Below are positions 34,966 to 42,883 of a stretch of 64,000 nt of DNA, piece by piece. Where the stretch lies: contig NZ_AUMA01000016.1 in NCBI RefSeq assembly GCF_000422565.1, forward strand, positions 1 to 64,000, in the 5' to 3' direction. This stretch comes from Desulfovibrio aminophilus DSM 12254. GTDB lineage: Bacteria > Desulfobacterota > Desulfovibrionia > Desulfovibrionales > Desulfovibrionaceae. The notes under the pieces were generated by a model. The model did no database searches. It was not told the DNA's origin and saw only the letters and a list, made by a program, of their open reading frames with translations. Numbering within the stretch: position 1 is the stretch's first letter; each line of letters opens with the position of its first letter. A program made the translations under genes and the position numbers.

Positions 34966-35412
34966 ATGAAAAAGCTCGTTTTGCTGGCCGTTATCGTCAG
35001 CCTGACCTTCGCTTGGGGCTGCGCCAAAAAGGTGAAGTCCCAGCCGGAGCCGGCTCCCGTCAAGCAGGAAAAGGTTCTCTCGCCCATGGAACTCTATGAG
35101 CAGGAGTACCGGAAACTGCCCACTTCCCACACCGTCGTGAAGGGCGAGTGCCTGTGGTGGATCTCCGAGTACAAGCAGATCTACAACGACCCCTTCATGT
35201 GGCCCCTGATCTACAAGGCCAACCGCGCCCAGATCAAGAAGAGCCCGAACCTCATCTACCCCGGCCAGAATTTCGCCATTCCGCGCGACTTCTCGCTGGA
35301 CGATGCGAAGGCTGCCCGCCACATGGCCGGCAAGTCCAAGAAGCGCTCTGATCCCGCCGCCACCGCCGTGCTGCCCCCGGCTCTCCGCAGCCAGCTCGGT
35401 TACGGCTTCTAA
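34966..35412 (+). CDS. LysM-domain lipoprotein
   Basis: A 148-residue lipoprotein with lipobox 'AWGC' (Cys19) and a LysM domain in the middle: 'HTVVKGECLWWISEYKQIYN' followed by 'WPLIYKANRAQI' and 'LIYPGQNFAIP'. LysM binds peptidoglycan, so the protein should tether a membrane to the wall. AGGAGG lies nine bases before the ATG at 34966; an in-frame ATG at 34948 is less well placed. A terminator follows. Confidence 0.9.
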   Translation: MKKLVLLAVIVSLTFAWGCAKKVKSQPEPAPVKQEKVLSPMELYEQEYRKLPTSHTVVKGECLWWISEYKQIYNDPFMWPLIYKANRAQIKKSPNLIYPGQNFAIPRDFSLDDAKAARHMAGKSKKRSDPAATAVLPPALRSQLGYGF

Positions 35413-35437
35413 GACAGACGCCTGACGATCCGATAAG

Positions 35438-35475
35438 AAAAGGCGCCCTGCCGGCAACGGCAAGGCGCCTTTTTG
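35438..35475 (+). terminator. Rho-independent terminator after the LysM lipoprotein gene
   Basis: The stem AAGGCGCCCTGCCG / CGGCAAGGCGCCTT (one mismatch, loop GCAA) is followed by a run of T at 35470-35475. Confidence 0.85.
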
Positions 35476-35559
35476 ATTGCCCGCCCCGCGCGTTCCGCCG
35501 GACGCGTTGACTCTCCCGCGCGCTCTGCTATGTTGTCACATAACCACCCTGGAGCGCTC

Positions 35560-36696
35560 ATGAAACTTCCAGCCTGGCTCTCCTCCACCACGTCCAAGCT
35601 CGTCCTGCTCATCGCCCTGGTCCTGCTGGCGGGCTCTCTGGGCTTCACCTATTTCGAGCGCGAGGGCCGGGGCGAGGACGTCTTCACCGCCCTCTGGTGG
35701 ACGGTGGTGACCCTGACCACTGTGGGCTACGGCGACGTGGTCCCGCTGACCACCGGCGGACGCGTCACCGGTTTCCTGGTCATGGTCTGCGGCATCGGAC
35801 TGGTCTCCACCCTGACCGGCAATCTCGCCTCCCTCCTGGTGGACCGCAAGGTCCGCAAACGCAAAGGACTGCTCGCGGTGAAAAAGGTCGGCCACATCGT
35901 CGTCATGGGCTGGAACGGCTTCGCCCTGAACCTGGTCAAGAACCTCGGCGAGGCCGGGCTGCTCAAGGAGCGCGGCCTGGTGCTGGTCAACGCCCTGCCC
36001 CAGGACGCCCGCGACCAGATCGCCTACCAGCTCGACCTGGGCGACAACCTCGAATTCGTCTTCGGCAACATCATCCAGGAGAGCGTGGTCCATCGGGCCC
36101 GTCCCGAAGCCGCCAAGGTCATCTATCTCCTCTCCCAGGAGAACATGGAGGCCAAGGACGCCGATCAGCAGACCCTCTACGCCGCCCTGGCCGTGCGGGA
36201 ACAGACCAAGGACGTGCCGCTCTACTGCGAGGTGGTCCTGCCCGAAAACCGCAAGCATCTCCTGCGCGCCGGGGCCACCGAGACGCTCATCCGGGGCGAA
36301 ATCGCCAGTCGCGTCCTGGGCCTCATGGGCAGCAACCAGTCGGTCTGGGCCTTTCTCCAGACCCTGCTGGGGATGCGCGGGGACAACGTTCTGGACTTCC
36401 GCCCCCTCAACGCCGAGGAGAAGGCCGGTTCCTGGCGCGGGCTTGCCGACTCCATGCGCCGCGCCGACGGCTGCCTGCCCCTGGCACTGTGCCAGTTCTC
36501 ACGCGCCCTGTCCTTGGGCGACATCCTGGACGAGGGACAGGCCCTGGACAAGTTCATCCTGGAGCTGTTCCAGAACTCCGGCCGCGACACCCGCCTGGGC
36601 AGCCAAGGTCCGGGCGTGCGCGTGAACCCGCCGGACGACGAACCCCTGGCCGCCTATGACGCGGTCCTCTTCCTCAAGCCCGGAGCCGCGCAATGA
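35560..36696 (+). CDS. Potassium channel with TrkA-N domain
   Basis: A 378-residue protein. Two membrane helices (about 10-30 and 65-90) flank a pore loop with selectivity filter 'TTVGYGD' (about 52-58). A cytoplasmic RCK/TrkA-N-like domain follows ('VGHIVVMGWNGFALNLVKNL'), whose first glycine-rich loop is altered (GWNGF rather than GxGxxG). It should be a K+-selective channel gated by a cytoplasmic ligand. ATG at 35560 is preceded by GGAG. Its stop overlaps the start of a cyclic-nucleotide-binding protein gene. Confidence 0.9.
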   Translation: MKLPAWLSSTTSKLVLLIALVLLAGSLGFTYFEREGRGEDVFTALWWTVVTLTTVGYGDVVPLTTGGRVTGFLVMVCGIGLVSTLTGNLASLLVDRKVRKRKGLLAVKKVGHIVVMGWNGFALNLVKNLGEAGLLKERGLVLVNALPQDARDQIAYQLDLGDNLEFVFGNIIQESVVHRARPEAAKVIYLLSQENMEAKDADQQTLYAALAVREQTKDVPLYCEVVLPENRKHLLRAGATETLIRGEIASRVLGLMGSNQSVWAFLQTLLGMRGDNVLDFRPLNAEEKAGSWRGLADSMRRADGCLPLALCQFSRALSLGDILDEGQALDKFILELFQNSGRDTRLGSQGPGVRVNPPDDEPLAAYDAVLFLKPGAAQ

Positions 36697-37211
36697 CAGA
36701 CAGCCTGGACTGGAGCAAGATCGCACTGTTCGATGGTTTTTCCGAGGAATGGCTCACGCGGGCGCGGGGCATCTTCGACCGCCTGGACGTCCCGGCGGGA
36801 ACCCTGCTCATCGAGGAGGGCCAGAGCGGAGACGAGATGTACATCCTCGTCCAGGGCCGGGTGCGGGTGACCAAGTCCATGCTTCTCAAGGACATGTCCC
36901 TGCCCCTGGCGGTGGTTGAGAACCCCCGCAAGGTTCTGGCCACCCTGGACGGCAGCCGCTTCCCCCTGTTCGGGGAGATCGCCCTCATCGACCGCGACAC
37001 CCGCTCGGCCACGGTGACGGTGCTGGAGGACTCCCAGTTCCTGCGCACCGACCGTGAGCGCTTCTTCGATCTCATGGAGAGCGAGCCGGCACTGGCCGCA
37101 CGCCTGTTGCTCATCCTGGCCAAGCGCTTCGCGGCCACAATCCGCAAGGGCAACACCGAACTGGTCAAGCTCTCCACGGCCCTGGCTCTGGCTCTCTCGC
37201 GCGGTTCCTGA
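36693..37211 (+). CDS. Cyclic-nucleotide-binding domain protein
   Basis: A 172-residue protein that is almost entirely one cNMP-binding domain ('GFSEEWLTRARGIFDRLDVP', 'DEMYILVQGRVRVTK'). The phosphate-binding cassette reads 'FGEIALIDRDTRSATVTV' and keeps the Glu and Arg that hold the cyclic nucleotide. There is no DNA-binding domain, unlike Crp/Fnr. The ATGA overlap with the K+ channel gene suggests a separate ligand-binding subunit that controls the channel. Confidence 0.85.
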   Translation: MTDSLDWSKIALFDGFSEEWLTRARGIFDRLDVPAGTLLIEEGQSGDEMYILVQGRVRVTKSMLLKDMSLPLAVVENPRKVLATLDGSRFPLFGEIALIDRDTRSATVTVLEDSQFLRTDRERFFDLMESEPALAARLLLILAKRFAATIRKGNTELVKLSTALALALSRGS

Positions 37212-37281
37212 TTTCCGCGCGGACTTTGCCTTTTGCCCTCCTCCGGGCTAGGATCAAGCCGGAGCATCACGGAGACCCGCC

Positions 37282-38427
37282 ATGAGGATCGCCGTCATCG
37301 CCGGGTATTCGCCCGCCCTGACCAATTTCCACGGGCCGCTGCTGGCGGCCATGCGTGCGCGCGGCCACGAGGTCACGGCCCTGGCCCCGGACGACAGCCC
37401 CGCCGCGCGCGGCGCCCTGCGGCGAATGGGCGTGGCCTTCGTGCCCGTGTCCCTGAGCCGGGCCGGGCTCAATCCCCTGGCCGACCTGGCCTTCCTGCGC
37501 GAACTCACGGGCTGGCTGCGCCGTCTGGCCCCGGACGTGGTCCTCTCGCTCATGGTCAAGCCCGTGATCTGGGGCTCCCTGGCGGCGCGGCTGGCCCGCG
37601 TGCCCGCGATCCACGCCCTCATCCCCGGCCTGGGCCGGGCCTTCGGCCTGGAGGGCGAACACCTTCCGCCGGGCCGCAAACTCCTGAACCTGCTCGTGCG
37701 CGGGCTCTACCGTCTGGCCCTGCCGCGTTGCCGCGGCGTGCTCTTCCTCAATCCCGACGACCGCGACCTGTTCCGCGCCCTAGGCCTGCTGCGGCCGGAG
37801 CAGGCCTCCATCGTGGTGCCCGGCGCGGGGGTGGACCTGACGCGCTTCTCCCCGGCCGACCCAGTGCTGCCCGATCCCGTCGAGGGCGGGCCGGTGTTCC
37901 TGACCATGACCCGCCTGCTCCTGGACAAGGGCCTGCCGGAATTCGTCGAGGCCGCCCGGCTCCTCAAGACCCGCTACCCGGCCGCCGAGTTCCGGGTGCT
38001 CGGCGCGCCCGAGCCCGGCCCGGGCGGAGTGCCCGCCGAACGGCTGCGGGCCTGGGCCGAGGAAGGCGCGGTGCGTGTGCTGGAGCCGGTGGCCGACGTG
38101 CGGCCGGAGCTGCGCCGGGCCTCGGTCTGCGTCCTGGCCTCGGCCTATCGCGAGGGCCTGCCGCGCTCCCTGCTGGAGGCCATGAGCATGAGCCGACCGA
38201 TCATCGCCAGCGACACCCCCGGCTGTCGTGAGACCGTGATTCCCGGCCGCAACGGCTTCCTCGTGCCGCCACGCGATCCCCAGGCCCTGGCCCAGGCCAT
38301 GGAGCGTTTCATCCTCGACCCGGAACTCATCGCGGAGATGGGGGCGGAGAGCCGCCTCCTGGCCGAGCGGCGTTTCGGCTCCGAAGAGGTCAATGCCCGT
38401 ATCCTCGACTTCCTGGGGCTTGCGTGA
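37282..38427 (+). CDS. GT4-family glycosyltransferase (PglA-like)
   Basis: A 381-residue GT-B glycosyltransferase with N-terminal 'NFHGPLLAAMRARGHEVTAL' and the GT4 donor-binding motif 'ASAYREGLPRSLLEAMSMSRPIIASDTPG' (in part) with the EX7E glutamates. It closely resembles the PglA/WbpL-partner group that adds GalNAc or a similar sugar to a lipid-linked bacillosamine-type primer. The next gene, overlapping by ATGA-like four bases, encodes the sugar-phosphate transferase that makes such a primer. Confidence 0.88.
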   Translation: MRIAVIAGYSPALTNFHGPLLAAMRARGHEVTALAPDDSPAARGALRRMGVAFVPVSLSRAGLNPLADLAFLRELTGWLRRLAPDVVLSLMVKPVIWGSLAARLARVPAIHALIPGLGRAFGLEGEHLPPGRKLLNLLVRGLYRLALPRCRGVLFLNPDDRDLFRALGLLRPEQASIVVPGAGVDLTRFSPADPVLPDPVEGGPVFLTMTRLLLDKGLPEFVEAARLLKTRYPAAEFRVLGAPEPGPGGVPAERLRAWAEEGAVRVLEPVADVRPELRRASVCVLASAYREGLPRSLLEAMSMSRPIIASDTPGCRETVIPGRNGFLVPPRDPQALAQAMERFILDPELIAEMGAESRLLAERRFGSEEVNARILDFLGLA

Positions 38428-39014
38428 AGCGTCTTCTGGACGTGATCCTCTCGGCCCTGCTCCTGGCGATACTCTCGCCGTTCCTGGCCGCCACGGCCCT
38501 GGCCGTGCGTCTGAATCTCGGGCCGGGCGTGCTCTTCCGCCAGAAGCGGCCGGGGCTCGGCGGCAGGCCCTTCACCCTGCTCAAGTTCCGCACCATGCGC
38601 CCCGGCCACGGCCCGGACGCCGAACGTCTGACCCGCCTGGGCCGTTTTCTGCGGCGCGCCTCCCTGGACGAGCTGCCCGAACTCTGGAACGTGCTGCGCG
38701 GGGACATGAGCATGGTGGGCCCCCGCCCTCTGCTCATGCGCTACCTGCCGCTCTACACCCCGCGTCAGGCCCGGCGCATGGAGGTTCCGCCCGGGATCAC
38801 GGGCTGGGCCCAAATCAACGGCCGCAACGCCCAGACCTGGGAGGAACGCTTCGAACTGGACCTCTGGTACGTGGAACACCGCTCCACGGCGCTGGACCTG
38901 CGCATCCTGGCCCGCACGGTCTGGACCGTGCTCTCGGGCCGGGGCGTGAGCGCGCCGGGAGAGGCCACCATGCCGGAGTTCAGGGGCTCGGCCCGGCACG
39001 ATGAAAACAGCTAG
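38424..39014 (+). CDS. Sugar-phosphate transferase (PglC/WcaJ-type)
   Basis: A 196-residue bacterial sugar transferase of the small monotopic type. An N-terminal re-entrant helix ('LLDVILSALLLAILSPFLA') leads into 'FRQKRPGLGGRPFTLLKFRTM', the catalytic Asp-Glu in 'ASLDELPELWNVLRGDMS' and 'VGPRPLLMRYLPLY'. It would move a UDP-activated (diacetamido) sugar phosphate to undecaprenyl phosphate. Its length matches PglC. The matching UDP-sugar genes lie at 42884-47790. Confidence 0.92.
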   Translation: MKRLLDVILSALLLAILSPFLAATALAVRLNLGPGVLFRQKRPGLGGRPFTLLKFRTMRPGHGPDAERLTRLGRFLRRASLDELPELWNVLRGDMSMVGPRPLLMRYLPLYTPRQARRMEVPPGITGWAQINGRNAQTWEERFELDLWYVEHRSTALDLRILARTVWTVLSGRGVSAPGEATMPEFRGSARHDENS

Positions 39015-39017
39015 GCC

Positions 39018-40355
39018 TTAGGGGAGTTCCTTGGGCGGGTTGAGCGGCACCCAGCGCACGGTCTCGCCAGGGTCCAGGGTTTCGCGGATGGGCAGGTGCC
39101 CCTGCAGGGGATTGGCGCTGTTGGGCCGTTCGGCCTGAATCCACCAGAGATGGAAGCCCTGGCCGGGCACGAAGCGGCAGAGCAGCCGGGCGTGCTCCAC
39201 CTGAAACACGCGGTCGGCGACGGCGTACTCGTGGTCCTTGTGGCGGAAACGGCCGTCCTGGTCCAGAACCTTGGGCTCCCAGTCCCCGGCCTCGGCGCAA
39301 GGCGCGGGCGCGCCGCCGTCGGCCGCGTAGCAGCGCAGGGAGCCGTCGGGCTCGTGGACGCGCACCAGGGCGGCCGTGCGGGAGACCTCGGCGGAGAGGC
39401 GTATAGGGCCGGGCAGCAGGCGCTGCTGGGGCACGTTGTACCAGGTGCGGTAGGTCAGCACGCCGCCCTCGAGACCGAAGCCGCTCTCTCCACGCCCCAG
39501 GCCCGAGGACCTGCCGTCACTCAGGTCGAAGGACTCCACCCGGCCGCCGGACAGGCCGAACTCCACCCGGCCGTCGATGAGGCGGGCCGTCTCGTAGGGC
39601 CCGCCGCGGGCGCGGAAGCTGTCCAGGAGCTTGTCCTGGGCGGGCGAAAAGAGAAACACCGAACCATCGGAACAGGCCGCCAGGAGCACCCCGTCGCCCT
39701 GGCTGAAACCCAGGGCCAGGCAAGGCGACGGCAGCTTCAGCGACACGGCCCGGGGCGCGCCCGCGCCCTGCTCCGCGCACCATACGGAACCCGAGACGTC
39801 GGCGGCGGCCAGCCAGGCCCCGGAGGGCGACACGGCCAGGGCCGTGACCGCTCCGGACAGGGCGTGGCGTCCATCCAGGCGGCAGGATTCGGTGTCCACG
39901 ATGAGCAGGGTGCCGTCCGCGTCGGCGGCGGCCAAACGCCGAGCCCCCGGCAGCCAGGAGAGCAGACGGGCCGGTCCGCTTTCCAGGCGCAAACCCGAGC
40001 AGGGGCGGTCGCCGAAGAGGCGGATCGTGCCGTCGGCCAGGGCCACGGCCAAGCTCGCATCCGTGGCCTGATAGGCCGTGGCCTGGTCAAAAAGGTAAAG
40101 CGTGGCGGGCCGACGGGTCAGTTGGAAGACGTATTGTCCCAGGGCGCTCTCGGGCGGCGGGCTGTAGAGCTGGTCCTCGTCGAAGGACTGCCCGCGCCGG
40201 GCCCGAAAGAGCAGATCCGGCAAGGACTCCGAGGGGACCGACAGGTCCGGCTCCAGAACCACGGGCTCGGGCCTGGGCTGAACCTCCGGCCGCCCGGCTC
40301 CGCAGGCCAGCGGCAGGAGGAGGCAGGCAAGGAGAAGCAGGCGCCAGACGAGCAT
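39018..40355 (-). CDS. Beta-propeller-like lipoprotein, function unknown
   Basis: A 445-residue lipoprotein (lipobox 'PLACG', Cys18). Residues about 80-330 show repeated beta-strand units of the WD40/PQQ-like kind, such as 'SLAVALADGTIRLFGD', 'LAAADADGTLLIVDTES', 'WLAAADVSGSVWCAEQ' and 'LLAACSDGSVFLFSP'. This implies a propeller of roughly seven blades. The C-terminal 100 residues differ. It lies convergent with the sugar transferase, four bases from its stop. No function can be assigned. Confidence 0.75.
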   Translation of the reverse strand: MLVWRLLLLACLLLPLACGAGRPEVQPRPEPVVLEPDLSVPSESLPDLLFRARRGQSFDEDQLYSPPPESALGQYVFQLTRRPATLYLFDQATAYQATDASLAVALADGTIRLFGDRPCSGLRLESGPARLLSWLPGARRLAAADADGTLLIVDTESCRLDGRHALSGAVTALAVSPSGAWLAAADVSGSVWCAEQGAGAPRAVSLKLPSPCLALGFSQGDGVLLAACSDGSVFLFSPAQDKLLDSFRARGGPYETARLIDGRVEFGLSGGRVESFDLSDGRSSGLGRGESGFGLEGGVLTYRTWYNVPQQRLLPGPIRLSAEVSRTAALVRVHEPDGSLRCYAADGGAPAPCAEAGDWEPKVLDQDGRFRHKDHEYAVADRVFQVEHARLLCRFVPGQGFHLWWIQAERPNSANPLQGHLPIRETLDPGETVRWVPLNPPKELP

Positions 40356-40619
40356 GGAACACAGTCTATGTCAAAGCCCGCTTCCGGGCAAGGCTTGCGG
40401 TCGACGTCGGAGGTCTAACCGGCTGAACTTTCAGGCGGCTTGCGGCGCCCATTGAAACGGCCCCTTGCCCATTGCCTCGGGCGATGTTTTTCTGTTAAGT
40501 GGTCCCCGGGGGGAGACAGTCCGTCGCGGGCCGCGCCCCTCATCGACGGGTATCAATCCGGGGTCTGTCCCGGATGCATTGCGTTCAATCTCTAAAATCA
40601 TTTTTTCGAGGAGTCCGCC

Positions 40620-40808
40620 ATGGGTTACAAGATCACCGTTGACGAGGACAAGTGCATCGGCTGCGGCAGCTGCGTGGACATCTGCCCCTCCGAGGTTTAC
40701 GAGCTGCAGAACGAGAAGGCCGCCGTGGTCAACCTCGAGGAATGCGTGGGCTGCGAGTCCTGCGTGGAGTCCTGCGAGCAGGGCGCCATCACCGTCGAGG
40801 AAGAGTAG
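40620..40808 (+). CDS. 2x[4Fe-4S] ferredoxin
   Basis: A 62-residue ferredoxin with two CxxCxxCxxxCP/E-type sites: 'CIGCGSCVDIC' (Cys12, 15, 18, 22) and 'CVGCESCVESC' (Cys42, 45, 48, 52). It is acidic and cytoplasmic and serves as a low-potential electron carrier. GAGGAG precedes the ATG and a terminator follows, so it is a single-gene unit. Confidence 0.96.
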   Translation: MGYKITVDEDKCIGCGSCVDICPSEVYELQNEKAAVVNLEECVGCESCVESCEQGAITVEEE

Positions 40809-40846
40809 AACTTCCACTGCCGCGCGGGCAGTCCCTCCCGCGCCTT

Positions 40847-40880
40847 GACCCCCGGCCCGCCCGCCGGGGGTCTTTTTTTT
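40847..40880 (+). terminator. Rho-independent terminator of the ferredoxin gene
   Basis: The stem GACCCCCGGC / GCCGGGGGTC with a 6-7 base loop is followed by eight T (40873-40880). Confidence 0.9.
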
Positions 40881-40998
40881 CGCCGCAGGCACGAAGGCCT
40901 CCCCGCCCACCAAGCCGGGCTTGCGGGTTCCCCGGTTTTCCGCTAGGTTTGAAAAAATCTAGAAAAACTGAATAACGCAAAGGAACCAAGGGGTTGTC

Positions 40999-42051
40999 AT
41001 GAAAACCCTGAAACTCGCGCCCATCGCGTTCCTGATCCTGTACCTGCTTGCCGGCTGCGCCGCCCGGCAGCAGACCAGCCTGCCGGGCGAGGTCGAACAG
41101 GCCGAGGAAACCGAGGCGGTTCTCGGGGCCGACCAGCCGCGCCACGCCGGGCAGGAGGATCGGGCCAGGCCCCAGGCCAAGGCCCTGGCGCGCGAGTCCG
41201 ACCTCTCCGACCATCAGATCGCGGCGCTCAAGCAGTCCCTGGGCAAGGACGCCTTCGACCAGACCGGCGCGGGTTCCTGGTCCGAGCTGCCCGGGCTCAC
41301 GGCGGCCCACGCCACCCTGCCCGTGGGCTCCAAGGTCGAGGTCACCAACCTGGACAACAGCCGCCGGTCGGTGGTCATGATCACCGACCGCAACCCCAAG
41401 GACGGGCGGCTCATCGAGGTGTCCCGCTCGGCCGCCGAGCAGTTGGGCATGACCGGCTCGGACACGGCCCAGGTCGGCCTGCGGGTGCTGGACCGGCCCC
41501 GGGGCAAGGCCGCCAAGGCGGCGGCCAAGGCGGCGGCCGCTGCCGCGAAAAAGCCCAAGGCCGCCCCCGCGCGCAAGCCCACCCGGGTCGAGGAGGACGA
41601 GAACGCGGTGAGCCCGGAGGACCGGATCACCGCCGACGAGGCCGAGGGCCGCGTGAGCGCCCCGAAAGCCGCCTCCAAGTCCAAGTCCTCGAAGACCAAG
41701 GCGGCGCAGGCCAAGGCGCAGCCCGCCCCTGCCAAGGCGCAGGCCAAGGCCAAGGCTGAACCGGCTGCGGCCAAGACGCCCGCCCCTGCCAAGGCGCAGG
41801 CCGCTCCGGCGGCCGCGGGAGGCCGCTACTACGTGCAGGTGGGATCGTTTTCCAGCAAGGCCAACGCCGAGGCGCTGGTCAAGCGCCTCAAGGCCCAAGG
41901 CTACGGGAACTCGCGCATGACGGAGAGCCGCAAGGACGGCAAAACGCTCTACCGGGTCCAGGCGGGCGCCTTCGCGGACAAGGCCCGCGCGGGCGCGGCC
42001 CAGGGCGCGCTCAAGGGGGAGTTCCCCTCGAGCTACGTCGTGGGCGACTAG
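40999..42051 (+). CDS. RlpA-like double-psi barrel lipoprotein with SPOR domain
   Basis: A 350-residue lipoprotein (lipobox 'LLAGC', Cys20). Residues about 95-170 form a shortened DPBB domain ('LTAAHATLPVGSKVEVTNLD', 'VVMITDRNPKDGRLIEVS'). A 100-residue Lys/Ala-rich linker with 'AKAQ' repeats follows, then a C-terminal SPOR domain ('YYVQVGSFSSKANAEALVKRL'). RlpA proteins cleave denuded peptidoglycan at the septum. The N-terminal 'WYG..F' part of the DPBB is degenerate, so activity is uncertain. The gene shares CTAG with the convergent HU/IHF gene stop. Confidence 0.85.
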   Translation: MKTLKLAPIAFLILYLLAGCAARQQTSLPGEVEQAEETEAVLGADQPRHAGQEDRARPQAKALARESDLSDHQIAALKQSLGKDAFDQTGAGSWSELPGLTAAHATLPVGSKVEVTNLDNSRRSVVMITDRNPKDGRLIEVSRSAAEQLGMTGSDTAQVGLRVLDRPRGKAAKAAAKAAAAAAKKPKAAPARKPTRVEEDENAVSPEDRITADEAEGRVSAPKAASKSKSSKTKAAQAKAQPAPAKAQAKAKAEPAAAKTPAPAKAQAAPAAAGGRYYVQVGSFSSKANAEALVKRLKAQGYGNSRMTESRKDGKTLYRVQAGAFADKARAGAAQGALKGEFPSSYVVGD

Positions 42052-42338
42052 GGGTTCAGCTCGGCCCTGAACTTGCGGGACAGGCGGAAGACCACGACCT
42101 TGCGCGGAGGCAGGGTGATGGTCTGGCTGGTCTGCGGGTTGCGGCCCTTGCGGGCCTTCTTGGGATAGGCCTCGAACTTGCCGAAGCCGCTCACGAGCAG
42201 GGCGTGGTCCTTCTTGATGGACTGTTTCATGAGATCCAGCACCACCTCGACCAGCTCCTTGATCTCGGCCCGATTCTTGTCCGTCTTCTCGTAGATGTAA
42301 TCCACGATGCCGGCCTTGGTCAGGGTCTGCCCACTCAT
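42048..42338 (-). CDS. HU/IHF-family DNA-binding protein
   Basis: A 96-residue HU/IHF-type nucleoid protein with the family signature 'VSGFGKFEAYPKKARKGRNPQT' (in part) and the beta-arm tip 'GRNPQTSQTI'. It binds and bends DNA as a dimer. It follows the HIT gene after 30 bases on the same strand. Whether it is HU or an IHF subunit cannot be decided here. Confidence 0.92.
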   Translation of the reverse strand: MSGQTLTKAGIVDYIYEKTDKNRAEIKELVEVVLDLMKQSIKKDHALLVSGFGKFEAYPKKARKGRNPQTSQTITLPPRKVVVFRLSRKFRAELNP

Positions 42339-42368
42339 GTTCGCCTCCTTGAGGGCCGACGGCCCGTC

Positions 42369-42782
42369 TCAGATCCTGGCGCGGATGGCTTCGGCCAACC
42401 GGACCATTTCCTCCTGCCCGGCATAGGACGACTGGGGCCAGAGGGCCAGCCCGTCGCCCGCGTTCCGGGGAATCAGGTGGAAGTGGGCGTGGGGCACCAC
42501 CTGCCCCGCCGCCGCGCGATTGTTCATGCCCACGTTGAGTCCTTCCGCGCCGGTGGCCTCGACCACGGCCCGTCCCACGGCCTGCATGGCCGCCAGGAGG
42601 TCGCCGCCCAGGTCGGCGGGCAGGCTCCAGAGGTCGGGATAGTGCGCCTTGACCACCACCAGGGCGTGTCCCTTGCGCACCGGGGCGATGTCCAGAAAAG
42701 CCAGGATCGTTTCGCTCTCGTACAGCTTGGCGCAGGGAATCTCCCCGGCCGCGATCCGGCAGAAAATGCATTCACTGGACAT
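42369..42782 (-). CDS. HIT-family hydrolase
   Basis: A 137-residue histidine-triad protein: N-terminal 'CIFCRIAAGEIPCAKLYE', 'VRKGHALVVVKAHYPDLWSL' and the catalytic triad 'HAHFHLIPR'. It hydrolyses adenosine-phosphoramidates or related nucleotides. ATG at 42782 is chosen because GGGAGG lies seven bases upstream; a TTG 15 bases earlier is less likely. Confidence 0.94.
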   Translation of the reverse strand: MSSECIFCRIAAGEIPCAKLYESETILAFLDIAPVRKGHALVVVKAHYPDLWSLPADLGGDLLAAMQAVGRAVVEATGAEGLNVGMNNRAAAGQVVPHAHFHLIPRNAGDGLALWPQSSYAGQEEMVRLAEAIRARI

Positions 42783-42883
42783 TCCCAAGCCTCCCAACCA
42801 GTTGCAAAAAACGGCTTGAAACCTCGATCACCGGGGCCAAGCTCCACGTATACAATTGTATTTATCTCAACCGCATTGGTATA

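Noticed and set aside
42849-42860. Short palindrome ATACAATTGTAT upstream of the HIT gene
   Set aside because: Twelve bases of A/T symmetry in the gap between two same-strand genes could be chance. No second copy or regulator supports it.
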